NCBI GenBank assembly: GCA_037013685.1
Contig: CM072888.1
Span: 2,523,034-2,587,033, forward strand
DNA length: 64,000 bases
Reading direction: 5' to 3'
Source of the DNA: Acridotheres tristis
Lineage: Eukaryota; Chordata; Aves; Passeriformes; Sturnidae
Below the pieces are notes generated by a model. That model saw only the letters and a program-made list of their open reading frames with translations. It was not told where the DNA came from and did no database searches. This document shows, piece by piece, positions 13,516 to 27,480 of the stretch (positions are counted from its first letter, which is position 1; every line of letters starts with the position of its first letter). The position numbers were made by a program, and so were the translations under genes.

Positions 13516-16500
13516 AATTATCAATTCCTTCTGGCTTGATCCCCTGCCTTTTCTTTTCTCCCTCATGTGTATTCATTCATTCCTCATGCTGGCTTTCCCC
13601 TGAAGGACCAAGGTCTGTAACCAGAGAGAGAGTAACTTCTCTAAATCTCAAATTACAATAATCCAGGATTTAAGAAGCAAAATGGTACCGTTACTGCAGA
13701 TAATTGTAACTCTGGAGAAATAGGTCAGAGCTGCAGTTCATCTCACCACTGCTACCAACAAACGAGGTCATCATTTGCTTTCTTTTACTGTGCTGTTGCT
13801 TTAAAAGAAAAGAGCTTCTTTTTCTGTATTGATAAAGGTAATGAATTCCCAGGCAGCAGCAAGAGAAGAGATAAGAGCAGGAATTAAATCTCTGGTCTAT
13901 GTGGCCTTGGGTATCCAGTCCCACACAACACAGGCACAACAAGTCAAGGCTCTTTTTAATATTTCTTTTGCAATCACAAACACTGCTCCCGTTCAGTTGC
14001 GCACAATGTGCATGCAAAGGTAACAGCAGTTTCCAAATACCCTCAGTGCAAAGGATAAACAGGCAGGCTGTCCTCCCCCACACAATGTCCATGCTCTGGG
14101 TGCTTCTTAGAGACAAGCTGTCTCTGCAGAACAACTAAGGGCAATGCAAATAAGAATCCCAGCATTTTCTGTAATTGCATTTGTGGAATGTAGTCATTCA
14201 AGGAAGAATTTGTGCAGCTGGTAACGGCAGCGTGACTACAAAAAAAAAACCAGCCTCCCTATAAATTCTCTGTGATCCCTGAGGAAACCTCAGGAAACAG
14301 GCCATTGCAAGGCAGATTTGCATGGTTCCCTGAAGGATACTGCACTTCCACAAATCCTCCCCTGAAGAGATTAAGCTTTTCAACAGTTTGAGCTCAAATA
14401 CAATTAATTTTGATGGCCCCTACATGATTACAAGTCTAATGTTTAGTTTTGTTATCAATTACCACACGAGACTCTTCCTGGGTCACTACTCTCTGAGCTA
14501 CTATGGTTTTATTTACATTGAGCCATCTCCATCCTCTCTACAAATTACAAATTTGGAGCACAAATTTGGTCTCTCTGAACCAGCTGAAATGTAAAGGAAC
14601 AGTAATAATAAGAAATAAATAGTAAGTTAATGCTTTTCCTGTCAAATATTAGAAGCATGGAAGAAATTAATGAGTATCTCTACTAGCTACATCCTGACAT
14701 GGAAGTTCAATTTTGGTTCAAATAATAGTCGTTGGTGTGAATAATAAGACTTGTGTGCAGGTAAGCCACTGGTGCAGTCTTGTGTGCAACCATTTTGCAG
14801 CCATAATTAATGCAGTTTGTTAATGGCAAGTATTTGTATAGGTGCTGGTATTTAGGTAATTACTCACCATTTGTAAAAATCCAATCAGCTTGTGCTAGGA
14901 GAGAGCTGCTAGTTCTTTTCTGATTAAGAAAAGAATCTATCCTATCAGGAACCCTCAAAGTTTGCAGTAAAGGTTTTCTGAAGTTTTCTGCTTTGCTATT
15001 CACCTCAATATATACATCATCTATGAAATATTTACAGAGGAAACCACTTAAAACAATGAAATATAAATGAGTCCAATGTATTTCTCTGCCAGGTTTTACC
15101 CAGAGCAGTATTTGGGGGTTTATGCAGGGATAGGATTGCCTAATGAATCTGGCCAAGTGGAATCAATATGAGAGTAATTAATTTAACTCTGTCTTTTTAT
15201 TTTTCAAAGTGACAGATTTATGATGAGGCATGAAAGAAACATGAAGCATTACCATTTTCTCTCTACTGGAGGCAGACTTGGTAGATAAAGATAACTGGTG
15301 TTCCTTATATGACACAGGGCTCTGCTGGTTGGAGAGGAACGCTCTGAGCTGGAGGAAAAGGCACAAGGAGCAAGGAGGAGCTGGGAATAGCAGGCCAGCA
15401 GCTCGGTTATGTGATCCCCTGCAGCCATTTCAAGGGAACCACCACCACAGGACAGCTGTCACTTGGAATAACCTTGGCATCTGGGGCACTTCCCCAGAAC
15501 AGGCAGTGAGATTAGACCATACAACTACAGAACAAGCACACATTGTATCTGATGGAGTTCTTTACAGTCATCTTTATTTGACCCACTTATGACCCAGTTG
15601 GATTGCTGCACTTGGAAAGCACAATTACTACCCCAAAAGCTACAATTTTGTTTTCTCTTTTATTATTTTCCCCCCAGATATCCTGCTCTTCCTTCTCTCT
15701 TTTCTTTTTCATATAAAGGACTCTAACAGCCATACCAGCTACTGAAATGGAGAAACCAAAGCAATAAAAGCATTTAAGCCACCACTTATATATTCATTCT
15801 CTCTTTTTTTGCATTATTCTTGTCTATAAATATTTTTGAAGGCTGTCTCTGTGGCTACATGCAGAAGTTAGTTGCCTTTAGCTTTAGGCTTTAATAAATT
15901 AGTCACCAATACAGTGAAAACCAGAAAGCCTAAGAAATCCTGATATTCACATCAACTCAAAAGCTGTTCCACTGACATTTGATAAGAGATCATTGCAGTA
16001 GCAATATTTGGATCACTGCAGGAATTAAACAAGGGCTTGATTCCCTTTCTGTGGACAAAATGTATAACGATCACTCGGCTAAAAGAGTGCAAAGATAGCA
16101 AACTGAGTGTATAAGTGTTATACTTTTCTTTTTTAGTATTAATTTCCCCTCTCTTTGATCAAACTAGTGGAAGTATTAAAGCTCGTGACCAATGATGCTA
16201 GTTTCAATTTAGACCACTTCAGTTTGGTGAGCACTTTCAATTTAAAGTACATGCTCAAGCAATTCCAGCAATACAAAATACTTTCCTTTACAGCTGCCCA
16301 GAATAATACAGGATTTGAGCTCTCTTAACTCTTACTCTCCAAACTCCAAGGGGAAAATATTATTGCATGCTGAGAGTCCTTACAGCAATTTTTGCCAAGC
16401 TATGTAAAAACCCTATAGATTTACTGGTCTGTGCTGATTGTTTCTGAGCAATAATGGAGATTTGGGGGGGGGTTTTGTAGGTGAGCGTGCATCTGTGCAG

Positions 16501-17582
16501 CCTGTGTGTGAGTGGGTGGGTGACTGTGTCACCCTGCACCAGGCTGTACCTGCTCCAAGGCCTGCAGATCTCACTGGGAGCTCTGTTTATTCCAAAGGTT
16601 GTTGTGTTTGCAGTAGGTAAAATGGCTTTCCAAGCCAGCAGGAAGAGTCTGCTCCTGGGAAGTGCTAAGGTACTGCTGGAGGGAAGAGGAATGGAATCTT
16701 TCAAAGATGTACAACCGCATTTTGAATACATGTATACACTGAACTGAAATCTCATAACGTTTTAGTAAAGCAGAATCAGATTTTACAACCCAGTGAATAC
16801 CACAACATCCCACCTGCCTGGAAATTTCTCAGGGTTTCACTGGGATAGGCCAACTTTTTCCAAGCATTTCTCCTACTAAGAATGAGCAACAGTTGAAAAA
16901 GATCACCACTCCCAACTAACAATTCCCACACCCTCCCAGGAAAAACATACGTGATTATATGCAATATATGAAAGCAATATTAGAACACACTTACCATATG
17001 TGGTGGAGGAGAATGGGGGACAACTTTTGCCTGTTCCAACTCATTCCCTTGGCTATTGCACTCCACATCACCAAATCCTGAGGAGCTGTTTGGGGCTTTT
17101 TGCTGCTTTCACATTGTACCTGGATTCTCCTTGCTCCCACATTGCCAAGCCTCTGGTTTAGCCCTGGATTAAGAAGTCAGAGCCAGCAAACAGATCACTA
17201 ACAGGAGATACAGAGTGTCCAGGTACCCATCCCACCTGCACCTTCCTATCAGTTTCCAAGTCACAGCAAAATAAATGGTATAGAACAAACCTTTGCTGGA
17301 GATACAAGGGAACTGTCAGGCAATATTTCACCTGTGTGCAATTTTGTACAAGCACTGTGTACACAAATCAAGTGTGACAGTTACATCAATGCAAAGTGAC
17401 CGTAATTGGACTCAAGCAGTCTCTTAAAACAAAAGTAAATTATCTAGATACACATAAATAAGTCCTGAGGGTACCCTTCACCTCCACACAGTTCTGCTTC
17501 CGCAGCCCATTGCTTGATTTAGAGTTTTCAGTCCTTACACTGTTACTTTCCATTTTCTGCCTGGATTATTTATTCAACATCC

Positions 17583-17605
17583 AAAAAAAAAAAAAAAAAA
17601 AAAAA
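17583..17605 (+). repeat. Poly(A) run of 23
   Basis: An uninterrupted run of A followed by GGCAAAGGAAAAAG. No retroposed gene sequence was recognised on its left side and no target duplication was found, so it is listed as a simple repeat. Confidence 0.9.
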
Positions 17606-18875
17606 GGCAAAGGAAAAAGAATAAAAGTAATACCTTAGCAAAAGATGAAACCATATGTTCCCTCTTTGTGATGTTAAATCCACTCTGGGAGCAAAAAAGG
17701 TTATTCACTCTCTTTTATCTTGAATATGTTGAGTAAATTATATCTCTGTCTAATCACTTTAGTGATTTTCATACTTCACTGATACTTGACAAGGAACTTG
17801 ACTGAAGTCTCTGGAAAATATGTAGCCGTGAAAAAAGCATTAGCAAGAGGGGATATAGAGGGTAAGAGCGTGAGAAATAAGTGAATAAATAAGACCCAAG
17901 TTGTGATTGCTGCAGGAGAAGCAAGCACTCAGCCCTCTGCAGCCAGGGTTTGCTGCCAAAGCAGGTGGATTAAGAGACCAAAAGGGATTTTTTGAAAGTT
18001 TTCTAAGTTGACCAACATGGCATAATTCAAAGATTTTAGATTTACTGAATAAAAACCTGTAAAGAAAGCTACTATTTACCACAAAAGCTGGCTTTTGGTC
18101 ATCTGTGTGTGTGCATTAGGATACAAAATTTAATTTTCTTTGAATGCCGGTATTTTCACAGGACTTTTCTTTTACCATGTGCTAGCTTTACTTACTACAA
18201 ACATAGTATGTGTGGGACCTGGTTTTTTGAAAGAGAATATAATAACTGGAAAAAAATGTATAGTCCCTCCTCCCAGTGTTTTCCCTAGAGCTTTCTATAG
18301 CTTGCTATGTATTATTTTCTGAACAGTGGATACTATTGCATAGCTATCTCCTAACTGTCATCTGCTTTTACTTTAGTCATTCTGGAAGACTTGGGAGCTG
18401 GTTTAATTGTTTGTACACTCAATTCAGCTGGTAACTCGCAACATGCAGATCAGCTAAGTGACAAAAAGAAAAGGTCAGGACAATCAGGAAAATTTTTAAA
18501 GAGGATTATTTAGTGCAATCAAGTATTTGTTAATACTCTGCCCTTCTACATGATTACTGTTTTCTGTTTTAAAGTCATTTATTGCAAGAAAATGGTCTCT
18601 CCTATTCCTGAAATACCCTTAGAATATTAAAATATCTTCAATATAAAATGCCTTAAGATATTAAATATTAAATACCCTAGGGTATTTCCTTAGGTTTCGT
18701 ATATGGCCAACATAGGGTGCTGAGGACCTCATCCATCTAAAAGGACATTTGAGATAAGGTGATACTCAAGAACTTGCATCAGTAACAGAAAATGTGTTTC
18801 ATGCACAGATGAGGCCAATATACCAGTGCAGTAACATTGAGCAGCTCAAGGGGCCGCCTGCAAGTGTTTTCACAG

Positions 18876-19025
18876 CACCATGGAAGAGTTTGACTTGGAA
18901 GGGACTTTACAGACCATCCAATCCACCCCCTGCCACGGGCAGGGACACCTCCCACTGGACCAGGTTGCTCCAATCCCCATCCAACCTGGCCTTGGACATT
19001 TCCAGGGACGTGTCCTGGGTAGCTG
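18876..19025 (-). mobile_element. CR1 LINE, 3' fragment
   Basis: It reads GACTTGGAAGGGACTTTACA, then CCATCCAATCCACCCCCTGCCACGGGCAGGGACACC and a CCAGGTTGCTCCAA stretch, the reverse complement of the CR1 3' end. The region to about 19100 (CTGAAGGGAAAGGCAGTG...) may be a further decayed part. Overlapping open frames on both strands are repeat-derived. Confidence 0.85.
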
Positions 19026-22000
19026 CAGCTCTGCTGAAGGGAAAGGCAGTGTTTGGATCTGCTCTGAATGTCCCTGCAGCTGTGAAACGTGGATGGCAGT
19101 GCTGCTGGAACCAACTCTCTTGTGAGGTTTCCTGTACTCTCTGCTAGCAGGACTGCCAAGAATATTCCTCAGACAGCTTTTTTGCAGTGACTTGGAATTT
19201 CGCACTTTAGATGAAAGCAATTCAAAAGCAAATAGAGAAGCAGAGTTTGAAAGAAATAAGAGTATTTCAGGTTAGTTGTGTTAGATTGAAAAAATGAACA
19301 GGCTTAAAGGGAAAGATTCCTTCATTTGGAATCCAGGATGCATCTTACAGATCCAGAATGTCTCTGGATCTCTGCCTATAGCTGGAAACAACTGAAGTGG
19401 TACAGTAGCATAGCTGGCTTATCCATGTTTTGGAAAAGCACTTTCCTCTCTTTGTGTGGGGAAATGAAGATGTGTAAGGATGATATCCTCTATAAGAACT
19501 CCCCATCTGACACTGTATTTTGTTTTCCCTACAAAACTCCAGGCAGGAGAAAGCTCAGCTCCCCACAACCTGCAGGAAAGGTCGTTGGTCTCTGGAGAAA
19601 CTCCCAAAGCAGCCTCCAGCCCGTGTGTGTGTGATGCCTCACATGAGAACTATTTCCATCTCCAGCTTCCCCGAGGACATCTGTTTTACTTCTGGCTTTT
19701 TTTGTACAAACCACCTCTTCGTCAGCAGCTGAAAAACAAGGAGACGTGTTGGAGTCAGCTCTGGAACTGCTCCTGAGTGCTCACATGTGCCTCATGCCAA
19801 AGAGTTCCAGTGCTTGGGTTTCATGTGGAATATTGTCTGTGGTGTCACCACAGGCACAGCTTCCAAGTCCTACAGATTTAATGAGCCTGAGCACACTTCT
19901 TGCATCCCCAGGCACAGCAGCTGGAACCTGAGAGAAATATTCCTGCTGGAACCTGAAACAAAGCTTCATTTCCCAAGCCTGGTATATAGAGAGGGCCTAA
20001 CATGAGGCATCAACACCCAGAGTTCCATGATTTAGGAGGATTTATGGATGGAAAAGCAGAGGTGACCAAAGTCCAGGGTCAGGAGACTTAATACAACTAT
20101 TTGTGTTACTGTGAAAGTAACTTTGCTAACATTGCATCATAACAGTTAGAAGTGTCTTGGATTATCTTTTGTTGCCTAAATATCTGTTTTTGTTCTAAAA
20201 ATACACATAGACAGTGATTGAGAATACATTAAAGTCAAGTGCTCACATAAAAATTCACACGAATGCTTCTGTTGTTTGGAGTTCTTTATTCAAAACTGGA
20301 TGAAGGATCATCATCTTTCCTGCTTTATAAACCAATTCTATCTGTATTTTTTCCCAGAGGCTGAGTTTGTAAAGCCAGAGCCTTCATCTGAGGGGAACTC
20401 TGTCATTATCTTCCATCTCCTACCTCTATATTATTCTACATTTCAAAGCCCAGAAACTTAGAGGTCCAGCTGAACACTCCTTGGAGCATGTTCCCTTATG
20501 CCAAGGGCTGATTATTATTCTCCCAGAGGTGCAGAGAGCTGGTACCAGATACAATCCCACCTTTTGTCTCATGCTTCTCAGATGCCTTTTCTTCACAGGA
20601 GCTGCTGCTAAAGTTCTCTATGAGGAATGCTGGAGGAAGAAGTCACAGCCACAATACTCATGGAGAATATGAAAAGAAATATTCTATTTTTCAGGGAAGA
20701 ACACAGCATGGGCAGGAATGAGAACAAATCAGAGTGAATCATTTTCACTCACTGAACTTAGTACAGAAATAGGAGGAAAGGGGTGAGTGTGAGGATACTT
20801 CCCTGTCTCATTCTATAAAGTAATAGCAAAACATTCTCAGGACTCCTTTAAAAGCTGTATGAAGCACTTAATGTAGACACATTTTCTGTACAAGCACTCA
20901 GCAGAGCAAAATCATACAGGAAGAAAACCCATTGGCTGATTTAACACTGGCAGAATGGCCACCATTAACTGTGTCCCCTCCTGCCACATCTACACAGCTT
21001 TTAAATCCCTCCAGTGATGGTGACTCAGACAAAGCCATGGCTGTGAGAATGTCTGAATAAAGTGTGTTTTGATAGAAGTTACCCTGGTCATCTTGGAGAA
21101 AGCTCCTTCAAGAAGATCAAAAGGCAACCTGGCACCCTTCTAAATTGGAAATCCTTTGAGGAGAATGATCCTAACTGATGGCAAGCACCAAGAGCTGAGG
21201 AGTAGGGATGGGAACTGAGCCTGGCAGGGGTAAAAGCTGGAGCAGAAGACCAGTACATACCCCAGGATTTCAGTGCTGAGCGTTGAATGCCTGCCCAGCT
21301 CAGTGGTTCTGGGGTGAAGCAATAAATGCAGCTGTCTCTGCAGAGGTCAGCTAACAGTGTTTACCCACATCCATCCTGCACTGACTCATCTCCACGCCGT
21401 GCTGCTGCAAGTTGGCCTCTGCTGGGGAGGAAAGCTTGGCAGGAAAAGGTTCCTCTCTTGCTCAAGGTCTTTGTGCCGACTAGCAAGGGCCAAGTTCCCC
21501 AGCAGGGCTGGAAAAGGTGCCAGGATGCGTAACTCAGTGAGCTTTTCTTTTCTTTTTTGGTCACAATAAGGAGTTGCTGCCTTGCACTGCGTGAGATGTG
21601 AATACCTCCCTTTACCTGCCAGGAAAAACAGAAGAGCTCCAGAGAGGATCTTACAAGGACTCCCCTGACACCCCAGTGCAGAGCGCCCTGTGTTCCCCTC
21701 CCTGTTGCCCATTTAATTTAAAATAAAGAGAATGACTTCACCCTTTCTTTGGAAAAAAATAATAGACTACACAGCATTTTAATGACAAATCCTTACTGGG
21801 ATGAGTAATGCTTTGCTGGAGAACAGCACCTGGACTAGGAGTTTCTTCTGTTTGGTCTCAATCTAAGCATACCTTAATGGAGAACGTAAAGAATTATAAG
21901 ATGATCTGAGGGCTAGACCAGGAAATTAGAATTAATAAAACAATTAGAAAGAGGGTGCACACTTCTAACAATCCGGGTAATTAAACATTGGAACAATTCA

Positions 22001-25000
22001 GCCAGATTGGGGCGGATTTTCCACATGGTTTAACATGTTTGTACTTAGTCTGCTTCATAACACATATCTGTAGCAAATTTATGAACACAGTTTGGTAACA
22101 CAGATTTTTGCTTCAACTTGCAGCAAGAGCACAAATAGATTTAAAGTCATTAACAGGAAGGCTAATAGAAAAAATGAATCACACCATGAGCCACGCTGGT
22201 GATCCCACCCACCTTTCAGACAACACAGGGAGAGCTCAACCTATCTCCAAAAGGGCAGATTGGGATAGAAAAGAAAAGAAAAATAATATTTATAAGAGAT
22301 TTATAATTAAAGCTCAAGATTCATTTCCGTTGGAAACAGATGGCCAGGCAAAGGCATTTGGGATAATTTAGCTAAAGCCTGTGCTTCAACTTGCTAACAA
22401 AAGCATGGATTTAATCTTCCATCCAGAGGGTAACCTGTTTATTGCGTATTAGGGATCAGGAAACATCCACATCGCTTAAAAACTGACACACTCACAGGCC
22501 CAGGGCACAGCCAGCACTGCTGGGAACAGCACTGCTGCTTCCAAAGCAAATAAATCCAAACTGCAAGGGAACAGAACAACGAACAAGACTGGTAAAATCC
22601 CAGGGAAGGGTGGGAGATTGAGGGCTGGGTGAATCAGGAGAAACCCAACGTGATGATAACAGGTGGGAGATGCTAAAGATGGCATGGTGAGTAAATGCAG
22701 TGCATTCTATAGACAATGAAAGTTTTGTTTTCCTTTGTTTCATTAAGGTAAACTAAGGTTACAGTATTGCAGGATAAATCTCTGCACCAGAAACACACTT
22801 TCCTGCCTTGGGAAGACAATACAGAAGAGAGTCCCTGACATGGCTTTTCCACTGGGAATACAAGAAAAGTGTTGATAACTTCACACCTGAACTGGCTTTC
22901 CTTCCATCTAGCCTTTCCATAATGAACAATCTTGGTTTACTGCTGTCACACCTACCTCAGTAATTCCCCAAATGCCCCTTTATGCCACCATATCTCTGAC
23001 CTGGACCTGTACACAGCAGGAGCTATAAACTCTCAGACCTGCTCTTCTGTCATTATCAAAGCTGCTAATGTTTCCAGCAGTACTGACTCCCTTGCACTGC
23101 AACTCTACTTCTGTTTATATGCTCCCAAAGTACTTGGTGAAAAAACACAGTATAAAATAAATGATCTTTGGGGAAATAGTATCACTAGGCAATTAGTGAC
23201 TGAATAATTCTGGAATTAGAAGACAGACTGAGTGAACTTCCTCATTCAGCAGTGACAAACCAGCACGTTGCACTCGGAGCCAGGAAAACCAGAAGGAAGA
23301 TTTGTCTATAACTATAAAAACGGAGCAGCTATTTTATGGCACTGATTACTCACCTCTAAGATCTTCAACATGTTCTGTTGGGAAATGCAACCATTGAAAC
23401 AATCCTGCTATGCATGAGACCCTGAGGGCTATATCTGAATAAATATAATATCTCTGGTTTCAATTAGGGAGAATTAAACAGAGTCCACCCTCTGGAATCA
23501 GGAAATGGGGAAAAGTGACTTATGAAAACAGAATCCTCAGAGAAGGACAGCTGTATTTTTCCTGAATTAGACATATAGGCATGGCTGCTGTGAGCATATT
23601 ATGGGATATAAAATATAATGAGAAAGTTTTTTCTGTATACTTTCTCCTTTTTGCATTTTCCCCTTCTGCTTTGCACAGGCGCCTTTTATAAAATGGCTGT
23701 AGGGGTTGAGACAGAGAATAGAAATGCTGTGAGAAAACTTTAAATCTTTTTTCTGGGATATTTTCAAACTTGAGAGTTTGTTGTTTTTTTTTTCTTTTTA
23801 AGAGTAAACAACATCTAAGGAGTAAAAGATTGCCTCACACAGAACAAATTCCACAGCCCTGCCTGGGAGTGCCATCCCAAGCCCAGAGCAGCAGGGGATG
23901 CTCTAGGCTCAATGCAGCCCACAGGGCTTTCTCCTCAGGAGGTAACATTCCTGTACATCATCTATAGGACACTAATATTGGAATATTTTATTTACTTTTC
24001 ATGTCCACATTTTCTACAGTCTACTGAAAATCTGGAGAAGGTGTGCAAAAAACTAGCTCCTACTTGGGACCTGGAGAAAGTTCCATAAAATGATTAGACT
24101 CTAAGGAGCCAATCTGTTCAACTTCTAAAAAAATATTCAAGGTTGGAATACAGATGTACAATCATGAGATGAAAACACCAGGTGCCAAAGGACTCTTTGT
24201 CTTGTAGATAAAAATAACATGAAGCTGGAATCCAGGCCAAAAATCAAACTAGAAAGAAGGCATTTATACCTCTAATTCAGTTGTTAACTACTGCAAGAGA
24301 TTTACAATGGGAAGCAATGGATTTTTCTGATCTAAGTCAGAACTGTATGCTTTTCTTCATGTTAGTTCAAGAAACAGCTACTTTCTAGTTAAACAGAATT
24401 TCCTGAATTTGAGTAATGAAATGGGAATTGAAGACAAGGATAAGAAATGGAAACCTGAATCCCCTGCCTTTGGGGAGACACTGCGTATTTCAGAAGGCTT
24501 CTGAGTAAGCAGACAGGGCAGTGAGAATGGTTAGTGTATGCTTATGAATTTAGCTAAATTTAGGATTATGCTATAGGAAATGTTTCCTGTGTGCCTTTGA
24601 GGAACAACCACAGCTAACACAGGAGAGACATGACTCCACCTTGATTTCAAGGACTGTCTCCTAGTACAGGTCCTCATGCAGGCATGGACAAGAAAGAAAC
24701 AGGTGTCAGTGGGATCTCAGCCTGCTGAGAGTTTTCCACTGATTTCAATATAAGCATCCCACAAGTTCAGTCGGGCTGTAGGTTAAGAAAATGATGGCAA
24801 AGGAAAACAGGAACCACAAAGGGTACCACTTCCTCTCAACTCACTCATTGCCTGGGATAACTCTGGATCTTGGCACACTCACAGACTAAGGAGTTGGATG
24901 ATAGCTGGTGAGGGCTCTGTGGCTGTGGCAGGGGAAGCAGCACAGTGTGTTCCTCCTCACAAAAAGCAGGCACTTCTTGCTCTTCTCTGCTGCCATTCCA

Positions 25001-26990
25001 CACAGGGGCTTTCTAAGCAAACTTTCACGTCCAGGGTTGAAAGCAGAATTAATCATGCAGTCTTTTTCCTTGCAAAGAGAAGAGAAAAAAATCTTAGCAG
25101 CAGTAAAAACCTCAAAGAAATCACATTTAAAGACAAAAGATGCTGAGGGCACCTGGGCTGAAGGCCAGAGCTATGTGCTCCCTCTGTACTTTTTCAAATC
25201 CTTCTTTGTGGATTTCTTTCAAATTCTCCACAGCCACACAGTAAAAAAAGATCAATTATTTAGGTGTATTGGAAATGGGTCTGCTAAGAGATTGCCTAGG
25301 GGTCACTTGGGAGCCTAAACAATTTGGTAAAGATAAACAACACCGACCCAATATGCTTTTTATCAACATTAACTATGTTCCCTCCATCCAGAGTGACAAA
25401 ATGTAATGGAATCTGCTGATGAAAACCAAAATAAAACTGGAACCAATTACCTTTAAAAAGTATGCTGTGAAAGAAAGGCTTCAGAATGGTGCCCAAAGGT
25501 AAGACATTATTAGTTATGCCCTTCAAGTTTTGCATATATTCAGATCTTTGAAGGTTGTGTTTCTTTAGAGGAAAATTAGATTATGATATATGAAGCATTT
25601 CTTTAATGGCATATACTTTGCTGTCCCAAAAAGCTCCTTTTAAGCAAAGTGCAATTTCTTCATTCAAAGTGTGACAGCAGTCACAGTTTGGTACTCTTCA
25701 TCTTCTCATAGGGCCATACTTTCCCTTCTTCTCCAGCCATCTTAAAAACCACAAATACAGCTTGGTTATCTAAAAGGAATTAATCTCTTGCTTTGGATTT
25801 TGGGAAATCCATACGGATGTTCTGTCACTAGTGATGTCCACTTCCAAACTGTGGCCTGCACACTGCTGATGTAGAACCATTCCTAAACTTAGAGTAAGGC
25901 TTTGACTTTCTCCTGCACGCTGTTCCGTGCTGGCTCAGCTTAACTAGCAGAAGCAAGCTGCATTTAATGAGGAATAAATACTCTCTTGCCAAGTAATGCT
26001 CAAAAGTGATCTTTTGAAGCAAATCTAGGGAATGACAACAAAGGTCAGGGCCTGCACGGATTTCAGGTGATTAAATACTTGACTTTTACTCAGACGCTAA
26101 TGTTTATAAGGAATTATAAAAAAGTATTTTTCAAGCTACATTGGTATGACATTTCAGGACCCTGTTCTCCCCTCATTATGGAAATTCATAATAACAGTTG
26201 TTAACCAGTTCTGTTACTTCAGTCACAAGCTAAATTTCAGTAAACTTGCCCTAATTATACCTGAAACGAATGGAATTTATGAAATAACTTTAAGCCATAT
26301 CATGGATTATACTTTTGTTGCACCATTAATTCAAATTCAGATACTTAATTGTATCTTCTTTCAAGTGGTTATCTGTATTTGTATTTGTATTTGTTGTTAT
26401 TAGTTTGCTTGGCAGAGATGAAAACAGGAAGCATAATGCCTGAAAAAAAGAGCATTTTTGTATTTTCACATTGGCCTGTCTCTGACACAAATCCTCCACT
26501 TCATCAAGACCTTGACTTATGATCCACAGAAAGGAAATCATGTACATTATTGAGTACTCTTCTGAACAGAATGGAATGCTGAAGTGGAGCTTGTGTTATT
26601 TAACTGCTAAATTAAATCTTATGCTCTTTTTTCTCCCATGGGAATACACATTCTCTGCCTCTTCTTGGAAAGGAGAAAATAAAAGATGGACAATGGCAAC
26701 AGAAATGTTCCTGCTGTCCTGAGATTACAGTTCATTAAATCAATAGCAAACAGGCACATTGTATATCCCAGTGTCTTTTTCTGAGCTAATGTTATCTTTT
26801 GGACAAATAGACTTAACATTGGCTATATAATTAATAGTGGCTGTAGTATGAAGTAAACCAGATTTTACTCACTTTGCCTCAACATCGCTGATGAATATTC
26901 ACTGGGTTTAAAGGCAGATGACAAAAGGCATCCAACACCCTTATTTGCACAAAAGAATACTACTGGGAGGAATTTAATCTCTGATACAAC
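19026..26990. other. Non-coding flank, no gene seen
   Basis: Open frames reach 136 codons (24908-25318, plus) but show no domain, signal or repeat logic. A few moderately GC-rich patches (about 19.5-19.9, 21.3-21.7, 22.5-22.65 kb) are unexplained. Confidence 0.55.
26375..26396 (+). repeat. (GTATTT)n microsatellite
   Basis: Three and a half copies of GTATTT, followed by GTTGTTATTAG. Confidence 0.85.
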
Positions 26991-27480
26991 ATGGCGGACT
27001 GACCCCACAGCCCAGACAAAATGGCGGAGTAGACCCACTGCCTGACAGAAAATGGCGGACTAACCCCACAGCCCAATACAAAATGGCGGGCTGACCCCAT
27101 GGCTGACACAAAATGGCGGACTGACCCCACAGCCCAACACAAAATGGCGGACTGACTCCACGGCCCGACATAAAATGGCGGAGTGACCCCACCACCCAAC
27201 ACAAAATGGCGGGCTGACCCCACAGCCCAACACAAAATGGCGGAGTGACCCCACAGCCTGAGACAAAATGGCAGAGTGATCCCATGGGCTGCCACAAAAT
27301 GGCTGAGTGAACCATGCCCTTACCCAAAATGGCAGAGTGCCCCAATGGCCTGACACAAAATGGCAGACTATTTCTGACTGCTTCCCTCTCATGCCCTCAC
27401 CCAATACGGCACCGACACCCTCATTTCCCCCTGCCCTTACCCAACATGTCGGACCGTCCCCCTCACCCAAAATGGCGCCG
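26991..27480 (+). repeat. 30-31 bp minisatellite with a YY1-like site in each unit
   Basis: ATGGC cores start at 26991, 27021, 27052, 27083, 27113, 27144, 27175, 27206, 27237, 27268, 27299, 27329 and 27360, a spacing of 30 or 31 bp over 13 units. Three decayed units follow (about 27404, 27445 and 27472). The unit is roughly ACAAAATGGCGGACTGACCC followed by CACAGCCC and a short spacer. The first nine units read ATGGCGG; the next four read ATGGCAG or ATGGCTG, so decay is graded left to right. CAAAATGGCGG closely matches the known YY1 motif (AANATGGCGGC), always in the same orientation. Because 31 is not a multiple of three, all minus frames run open through it and give a repetitive SPPF/RHFV peptide; I read that as a by-product. 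No gene is known to me from this sequence. Confidence 0.9.

Larger units (their letters stand above)
12926..18875. other. Non-coding flank with simple repeats only
   Basis: Apart from the AT tract near 13.4 kb and the A23 run near 17.6 kb, I see nothing to annotate. The 147-codon minus frame at 13691-14134 does not resemble a known protein. Confidence 0.55.

Noticed and set aside
13691..14134. 147-codon minus frame
   Set aside because: Cys/Ser/Leu-rich with no family features; no supporting signals.
17560..17620. Processed pseudogene ending in the A23 run
   Set aside because: The sequence to the left does not resemble a transcript and no flanking target duplication is visible.
24908..25318. 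136-codon plus frame
   Set aside because: No domain seen; overlapping frames on both strands are equally open.
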